From the NCBI GenBank assembly GCA_025464125.1, contig JAODLU010000204.1, positions 1 to 10,335 on the forward strand: DNA of 10,335 nt, written 5' to 3'. The notes beneath the pieces are model-generated. The model worked only from the letters and a program-made list of their open reading frames with translations. It did not search any database and was not told the origin of the DNA. The stretch is from Microbacteriaceae bacterium. Lineage in GTDB: Bacteria > Actinomycetota > Actinomycetes > Actinomycetales > Microbacteriaceae. Numbering within the stretch: the first letter of the stretch is position 1; the number at the start of each line of letters is the position of its first letter. Both the position numbers and the translations under genes were made by a program. This document shows, one piece after another, positions 6,373 to 10,335 of this stretch.

Positions 6373-7170
6373 GTGCAGCCACTGTTGAGAGAGCTGGATG
6401 GACACGTGGAGACGTGGACCCTCAATCGGCCCGAATCGCGCAATGCAATCACAGACGGCGAGATGATCGATGCCGTCGAACAGGCCGCCGCTGAGGCTAA
6501 CGCGTCGACTGTTGTTCGCTGCATCATCCTTACAGGTACGGGCACCGCGTTTTCTTCCGGCGGCAACCTGAACGACATCGCCACGGGCAAGGGCTACTTC
6601 GGCATGGAACCGTATCCCCAGTCCAATGGCTACCGCACGGGCATCCAGCGCATCCCGAAATCCATCTACTCACTCGACGTGCCGATCGTTGCCGCAGTCA
6701 ATGGGCCGGCTGTCGGTGCGGGGTGCGACCTTGCGCTGATGTGCGACGTTCGCGTCGCCTCGAACACTGCGTTCTTCGCCGAAAGTTTCGTCAAGCTGGG
6801 CCTCGTGCCCGGCGACGGCGGGGCATGGTTCCTGCCGCGAATCGTCGGCTATGCTCGCGCAGCGGAGATGACACTCACCGGAGGCCGGGTCAAGGCAGAC
6901 AAGGCGCTCGAGTGGGGCCTCGTGTCCCAGGTCGTCGCACCGGAAGACCTCTTGGCGGCAGCGAGAGTCATTGCAGATGAAATCGCCGCGAACCCTCCCC
7001 ACGCGACCCGCATGGCCAAGCGCCTGTTGCGCGAGTCCGAGCGCCAGAGCCTCGAGTCGCTGCTCGATATGTCAGCGACCATGCAGTCGCTTGCGCACCA
7101 CACGAAAGATCACAAAGAAGCCATCACCGCGGCGCTGGAGAAGCGAACCGCGACCTTTACAGGGGAGTGA
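6373..7170 (+). CDS. Enoyl-CoA hydratase/isomerase (crotonase) family protein with altered active site
   Basis: A 265-residue crotonase-fold enzyme acting on an acyl-CoA. Seen: N-terminal TLNRPESRNAIT, the first oxyanion-hole segment AFSSGGNL (59-66) and the second, NGPAVGAGCDLALMCD (110-125). By alignment with rat mitochondrial enoyl-CoA hydratase, the catalytic Glu144 falls on Asp119 (GCDLAL) and Glu164 falls on Phe139 (ESFVKLGLVPGDGG), with a Glu two residues earlier at 137. Both classical acid/base glutamates are therefore missing, so plain hydratase chemistry is doubtful; isomerase, C-C hydrolase or other crotonase reactions are open. The GTG at 6373 is preferred to the ATG at 6337 because of GAGGAG spacing. 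It is the first gene of a tight unit, 8 nt before the preferred start of the first acyl-CoA dehydrogenase subunit. Family is certain, reaction is not. Confidence 0.92.
   Translation: MQPLLRELDGHVETWTLNRPESRNAITDGEMIDAVEQAAAEANASTVVRCIILTGTGTAFSSGGNLNDIATGKGYFGMEPYPQSNGYRTGIQRIPKSIYSLDVPIVAAVNGPAVGAGCDLALMCDVRVASNTAFFAESFVKLGLVPGDGGAWFLPRIVGYARAAEMTLTGGRVKADKALEWGLVSQVVAPEDLLAAARVIADEIAANPPHATRMAKRLLRESERQSLESLLDMSATMQSLAHHTKDHKEAITAALEKRTATFTGE
7162..7167 (+). promoter_or_regulatory. Ribosome binding site of the first acyl-CoA dehydrogenase gene
   Basis: GGGGAG lies 11 nt before the ATG at 7179. It cannot serve the alternative GTG at 7167, which overlaps its last base; so the ATG is preferred although the spacing is somewhat long. 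Confidence 0.5.
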
Positions 7171-7178
7171 GCATCGCC

Positions 7179-8333
7179 ATGGAGATCCACCTCGCACCAC
7201 CCATCGTGCAGGAGGGGCAGCAGCTCACCGAGCTTCGCCAGAAAGTACGTGAGTTCATCCGCGCTGGAATAGCCGACGCGACCCTCGTTCCGACTATCAA
7301 CTCGTGGCTTGGGGGCTGGAACGAAGAGTTCAGTCGTTCGCTAGCGGCAGAGGGCTGGCTCGGCATGACCATCCCCGTCGAGTTCGGCGGTCGCGGCTCG
7401 ACATTCCTGCAGCGCTTTGTCGTGACCCAGGAACTGTTGGCCGCGGGCGCGCCAGTCTCGGCGCATTGGGTGGCCGACCGCCAAATCGGGCCATCGCTGC
7501 TCAAGTTCGGCACTGACTACCAGAAGCAGAAACTGCTACCGGGCATCGCTAATGGCGACATCTTCTTCGGCATCGGCATGAGCGAGCCTGACGCAGGTTC
7601 CGACCTCGCCAGCGTCCGCACGAAAGGTGTGCAGGTCGAGGGCGGCTGGAAGATCTCGGGGTCCAAGGTGTGGACGTCCGGCGCGCACGCGTCGAATTAC
7701 TTCTTCGCACTCGCCCGCACCGCTCCGGTCGACACCGATCACCGCCACGCAGGGCTCAGCCAGTTCATCATCGACCTGCACAGCCCTGGCGTCGATGTTC
7801 GGCCGATCGTGTCGCTGAACGGTCACCACCACTTCAACGAGGTGTTCCTCGACGACGTCTTCGTGCCGGATGACATGGTGCTCGGCACCATCGGCGAAGG
7901 CTGGAACCAGGTCACATCAGAGTTGGCCTACGAGCGAAGCGGCCCGGAGCGGTTCCTTTCAACCCTGCCGATGCTCAACGAGTTGCTGCTCGCGACCCGC
8001 CGCGGCGACCTCGCACCTGATCCGGAGCTCGGCCGCTACTTCGCTCGCATCATGGGCCTGCACCAGGTGTCGGTCTCGATCGCGGATTCGCTTTCCCGCG
8101 GCGAAGAGGTCGGAACCAGCGCATCGATAGTCAAGGTGCTCGGCACCACCACCGAGGGCGACATTGCGGAGTTCGCAACAACGGTTCCCGGGGCAGCTGA
8201 GGGCGATGCCAGCCTCGACACCCTGCGTGCGCTGGGCGACGAAGCGCTGCTCGAGCGAGCAGGCTTCACCCTGCGCGGCGGAACCAACGAAGTATTGCGT
8301 GGCGTTATCGCCCGCGGATTGGGGCTTCGCTGA
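7179..8333 (+). CDS. Acyl-CoA dehydrogenase, catalytic (alpha-like) subunit
   Basis: A 384-residue FAD enzyme forming the alpha,beta double bond of an acyl-CoA and passing electrons to ETF. The middle-domain FAD/substrate loop is intact (SEPDAGSD at 135-142, KVWTSG at 163-168). The MCAD-type C-terminal base is absent: the YEGT position reads RGGTNEVLRG. A candidate base is Glu252 in SELAYERSG, close to the place of the catalytic Glu of the mycobacterial FadE26-type (ChsE4) subunit. The ATG at 7179 is chosen over the GTG at 7167 because GGGGAG ends at 7167. The gene shares one base with the following dehydrogenase-like gene (TGATG), which lacks these loops, so the two probably form a heteromer as in FadE26-FadE27 or FadE28-FadE29. 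Function of the family is certain; the heteromer and the substrate are inferred. Confidence 0.93.
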   Translation: MEIHLAPPIVQEGQQLTELRQKVREFIRAGIADATLVPTINSWLGGWNEEFSRSLAAEGWLGMTIPVEFGGRGSTFLQRFVVTQELLAAGAPVSAHWVADRQIGPSLLKFGTDYQKQKLLPGIANGDIFFGIGMSEPDAGSDLASVRTKGVQVEGGWKISGSKVWTSGAHASNYFFALARTAPVDTDHRHAGLSQFIIDLHSPGVDVRPIVSLNGHHHFNEVFLDDVFVPDDMVLGTIGEGWNQVTSELAYERSGPERFLSTLPMLNELLLATRRGDLAPDPELGRYFARIMGLHQVSVSIADSLSRGEEVGTSASIVKVLGTTTEGDIAEFATTVPGAAEGDASLDTLRALGDEALLERAGFTLRGGTNEVLRGVIARGLGLR

Positions 8334-9361
8334 TGAGCGAGTTCGGTGCGCTTGACCAGGACCTCCAGCAGATGTTCGGCGACGTCTTCGGTGACTGGCG
8401 TGAGGCGAGGGGGCCGGCCGCGCTAGAGATCGAGCTCGATCGAGCGCTCTGGGCAACACTCGTCGACCTCGGCATCAGTCGCCTCACAGCGGTCGATGGC
8501 AGCGGTGCTACCTGGATCGAGGCTGCAGGCCTGCTCCGTGCCGCCGCCCGCACCGCGGCAGCCGTGCCGGTCGCCGAAAACGATGTGCTGTCCGGCTGGT
8601 TGCGCGAACAGGCGGCGATTGCCGATGACGACCTCATCCACTCTGCCTGCATCCTTGACCCTTCGGGCTCCGCACGCGCTGTTCCGTGGGCATCACAGGT
8701 GGACAACCTCACTGTCCTCTGGCCGGTCGGCGATGGCTGGAAACTTGCAGACGTTCCCGTCTCCCAGTTCCATGTGACGCCAGGCCGTGACCTCGCTGGG
8801 CAGCCGCGCGATGCGGTGAGCATCGACCTGGCAACCCTCGATGGAGCGGATGTCCCGTCCGATGTGGTTCGCGAGTACCGCCTTCGCGGGGCGCTCGCGC
8901 GCTCTGTGCAGATGGCGGGGGCGCTGGAGCGCATTGTCGAACTGAGCGTCGAGCACGCGACAAGTCGCGTGCAGTTCGGTCGTCCCATCGGCAAATTCCA
9001 GGCAGTGCAGAACCTGATCGCGGATGCCGCTGGCGAGCTGGTGATCGCAAACGCGAGTACCGATGCCGCCGTGCTGGCCCTCGCCGCCGGTGAGGTAGGT
9101 CTCGACGGGCTGGAGCTTCGCGTGGCGATCGCTCGATCCGTCACGGGTCACGCGGCCGCCGTAATCGTGCGCAACGTGCACCAGGTGCACGGCGCGATCG
9201 GCACGACATTCGAGCACCAGCTGCACGAGTTCACCAAGCCGGTGCTTGCCTGGCGGTCGGAGTTCGGGTCGCTGCGCGAGTGGGACACGAGACTCACTGA
9301 GCTGATGGTCGCGTCTGAGCTCGACCTGTGGGCTTTCGGAGTGCCAACAGATGGTCGCTGA
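8333..9361 (+). CDS. Acyl-CoA dehydrogenase-like partner (beta-like) subunit
   Basis: A 342-residue acyl-CoA dehydrogenase-fold protein that looks degenerate. The N-terminal helical part and middle domain are recognisable only by length and position; the EPDAGSD and WTSG loops are missing. The C-terminal helical domain is well kept: SRVQFGRPIGKFQAVQ at 211-226, typical of the FAD-contacting region, and QVHGAIGTTFEHQLH at 284-298. This matches the non-catalytic partner in alpha2beta2 dehydrogenases of actinobacterial steroid side-chain degradation (FadE27 and FadE29 kind), which complete the FAD site of the other subunit. The ATG overlaps the upstream stop by one base and its own stop overlaps the SDR start by 11 nt, so translation is likely coupled and stoichiometric. 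It could alternatively be a self-standing dehydrogenase, but the missing loops argue against that. Confidence 0.9.
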   Translation: MSEFGALDQDLQQMFGDVFGDWREARGPAALEIELDRALWATLVDLGISRLTAVDGSGATWIEAAGLLRAAARTAAAVPVAENDVLSGWLREQAAIADDDLIHSACILDPSGSARAVPWASQVDNLTVLWPVGDGWKLADVPVSQFHVTPGRDLAGQPRDAVSIDLATLDGADVPSDVVREYRLRGALARSVQMAGALERIVELSVEHATSRVQFGRPIGKFQAVQNLIADAAGELVIANASTDAAVLALAAGEVGLDGLELRVAIARSVTGHAAAVIVRNVHQVHGAIGTTFEHQLHEFTKPVLAWRSEFGSLREWDTRLTELMVASELDLWAFGVPTDGR

Positions 9362-10235
9362 GCAGGCCCCACTCGCGGGTCGCGTCGCCGTCGTCACTGG
9401 TTCCAGTCGCGGCATCGGCCGTGGCATTGCTGAGTCCCTCGGCGCGGCAGGAGCGACCGTGTACGTTACAGGGCGTACCGCCAGGTCGGAAGATGCTCCC
9501 ATCATGTTCGGCGAGCGCATCGGTGGCTCGGTCGGGGAGGTTGCCGAGGCCGTGACGGCTGCCGGCGGCATTGGTATCCCGGTAGTCTGCGACCTCAGCG
9601 ACGATGCGCAGGTCGAGGCGCTGGTCGAGCGGGTGATCGCCGAGCACGGCAAGATCGACCTGCTCGTCAACAATGCGATGATCGTGCCAGAAGAGATGCA
9701 GGGCGACCGTGGATTCTGGCAGATCCCGCTCGACGTCTGGGATCGCCTCATCCAGGTCGGGCTTCGAACCGCCTATGTCGCGAGCTACTACGCGGCGCCG
9801 CACATGGTGAAGCGGGGGAGCGGGCTCATCATCAACACGTCAGGCCCCGGCGCCAAGTATTTCTTCTACACTCCCGCATACGGCGTCGGTAAGGTTGGCG
9901 CCGATCGCCTCGCATTCGACATGGCGCACGAGCTCAAGCCCCACGGCGTGACAGCTCTCTCGATCTGGTCGGGCCTCATCCGCACGGAGCTGCTGTCGGC
10001 CACCGTGAAGAAGGTGCCGGGCTACGACCTCAGCCTCACCGAGTCACCGCAGTTCGTAGGGCGGGCGGTTGCGGCTCTTGCCGCAGACCCAGACGTCATG
10101 CGCCACAGCGGTGAAGCGCTCTACTCGGCCGAGATCGCCCTCGAATACGGGTTCATCGACATTGACGGCACACTTCCGCGCAGCAGGCGATTCCGGTTCG
10201 GTTCGCCCAACCAGTTCCTGGTCGAGAAACGCTGA
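9351..10235 (+). CDS. Short-chain dehydrogenase/reductase, DHRS1-like
   Basis: A 294-residue SDR, longer than classical ~250-residue members. Seen: cofactor motif TGSSRGIG at 16-23, NNA at 107-109, Ser164 (NTSGPG), Tyr177 and Lys181 (YGVGK). Features resembling DHRS1 are the GRTARSED insert region around 41-60, FWQIP..WD at 122-131, VGLRTAYV, and SIWSGLIRTELL after the active site. Arg42 after the second strand and Arg20 in the glycine loop suggest NADP(H). DHRS1 reduces carbonyls of steroids and other lipophilic compounds, so an oxidoreductase for a hydroxyl or keto group of the pathway compound is reasonable but not shown. The ATG at 9351 overlaps the preceding stop by 11 nt, with GGAG about nine nt upstream. 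It is the last gene of the unit and is followed by the stem-loop at 10254-10289. Confidence 0.9.
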   Translation: MVAEQAPLAGRVAVVTGSSRGIGRGIAESLGAAGATVYVTGRTARSEDAPIMFGERIGGSVGEVAEAVTAAGGIGIPVVCDLSDDAQVEALVERVIAEHGKIDLLVNNAMIVPEEMQGDRGFWQIPLDVWDRLIQVGLRTAYVASYYAAPHMVKRGSGLIINTSGPGAKYFFYTPAYGVGKVGADRLAFDMAHELKPHGVTALSIWSGLIRTELLSATVKKVPGYDLSLTESPQFVGRAVAALAADPDVMRHSGEALYSAEIALEYGFIDIDGTLPRSRRFRFGSPNQFLVEKR

Positions 10236-10253
10236 ACCTGGCCTGAGGCCCTG

Positions 10254-10289
10254 CATGAACCGCCGACCCAGCAGGGCCGGCGGTTCATG
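10254..10289. terminator. Perfect 12-bp stem-loop, probable bidirectional terminator
   Basis: CATGAACCGCCG pairs perfectly with CGGCGGTTCATG around a 12-nt loop. It begins 18 nt after the SDR stop and ends just before the stop of the probable convergent gene at the right edge. There is no T-tract on either side, as is common for stem-loops in high-GC actinobacteria. Structure is seen directly; the terminator role is inferred. Confidence 0.7.
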
Positions 10290-10291
10290 GT

Positions 10292-10335
10292 TCAGGATGC
10301 GGGAACGAACCTCAGCATCGGCGCGTCTTCCGGCT
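10292..10335 (-). CDS. Probable C-terminal end of a convergent gene (3' fragment)
   Basis: On the minus strand, 14 open codons run in from the window edge and end in TGA at 10294-10292, encoding PEDAPMLRFVPAS. The fragment is too short to recognise, but it stops exactly at the stem-loop at 10254-10289, which is what a convergent gene would do. The real start and product lie outside the window. Confidence 0.45.
   Translation of the reverse strand, partial: PEDAPMLRFVPAS

Noticed and set aside
7167..7178. GTG 7167 as start of the first ACAD gene
   Set aside because: The GGGGAG site runs into this codon and there is no purine-rich site before it; ATG 7179 is better, though the GTGA overlap with the crotonase stop keeps the alternative possible.
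8693..9751. Long minus-strand open frame (352 codons) opposite the second ACAD gene and SDR
   Set aside because: It spans two well-supported genes on the other strand and has low-complexity, motif-free sequence.

Overview
The window is GC-rich, densely coded chromosomal DNA with frequent GTG starts, stop/start overlaps and purine-rich GAGGAG-type ribosome sites. Together with the protein families present (a paired acyl-CoA dehydrogenase, a MaoC-type hydratase, a FabG-like SDR, a DHRS1-like SDR), this suggests a high-GC actinobacterium. Genus cannot be fixed from the sequence alone. I see no mobile element, CRISPR array, tRNA or rRNA.

Layout. (1) Positions 2-1459, plus strand: a type B carboxylesterase whose 5' end lies outside the window. 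(2) Positions 4003-1498, minus strand: a three-gene operon of thiolase, FabG-like dehydrogenase/reductase and MaoC-like hydratase, read from a convincing sigma-70-type promoter at 4080-4051. (3) Positions 4004-4159: the divergent control region between the minus and plus operons. (4) Positions 4160-6291, plus: a zinc alcohol dehydrogenase followed 8 nt later by a metallo-beta-lactamase-fold hydrolase. (5) Positions 6373-10235, plus: crotonase-family protein, two adjacent acyl-CoA dehydrogenase subunits and a DHRS1-like SDR, tightly packed or overlapping, probably with their own promoter in 6292-6372. (6) A 12-bp perfect stem-loop at 10254-10289 closes this unit and faces the likely C-terminal end of a convergent minus-strand gene at the right edge.

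Together the genes look like a catabolic island for a small alcohol, ester or alicyclic/terpenoid/steroid-like compound. The esterase could release an alcohol or acid, the alcohol dehydrogenase and SDRs could oxidise hydroxyls, and the acyl-CoA dehydrogenase pair, crotonase or MaoC hydratase, FabG-like SDR and thiolase give all four chemical steps of a beta-oxidation turn. The substrate is not deducible here. No acyl-CoA ligase, CoA-transferase, oxygenase, transporter or regulator is inside the window. The most interesting points are the likely heteromeric dehydrogenase with a degenerate second subunit, the crotonase lacking both classical catalytic glutamates, and the architecture of the divergent promoter.
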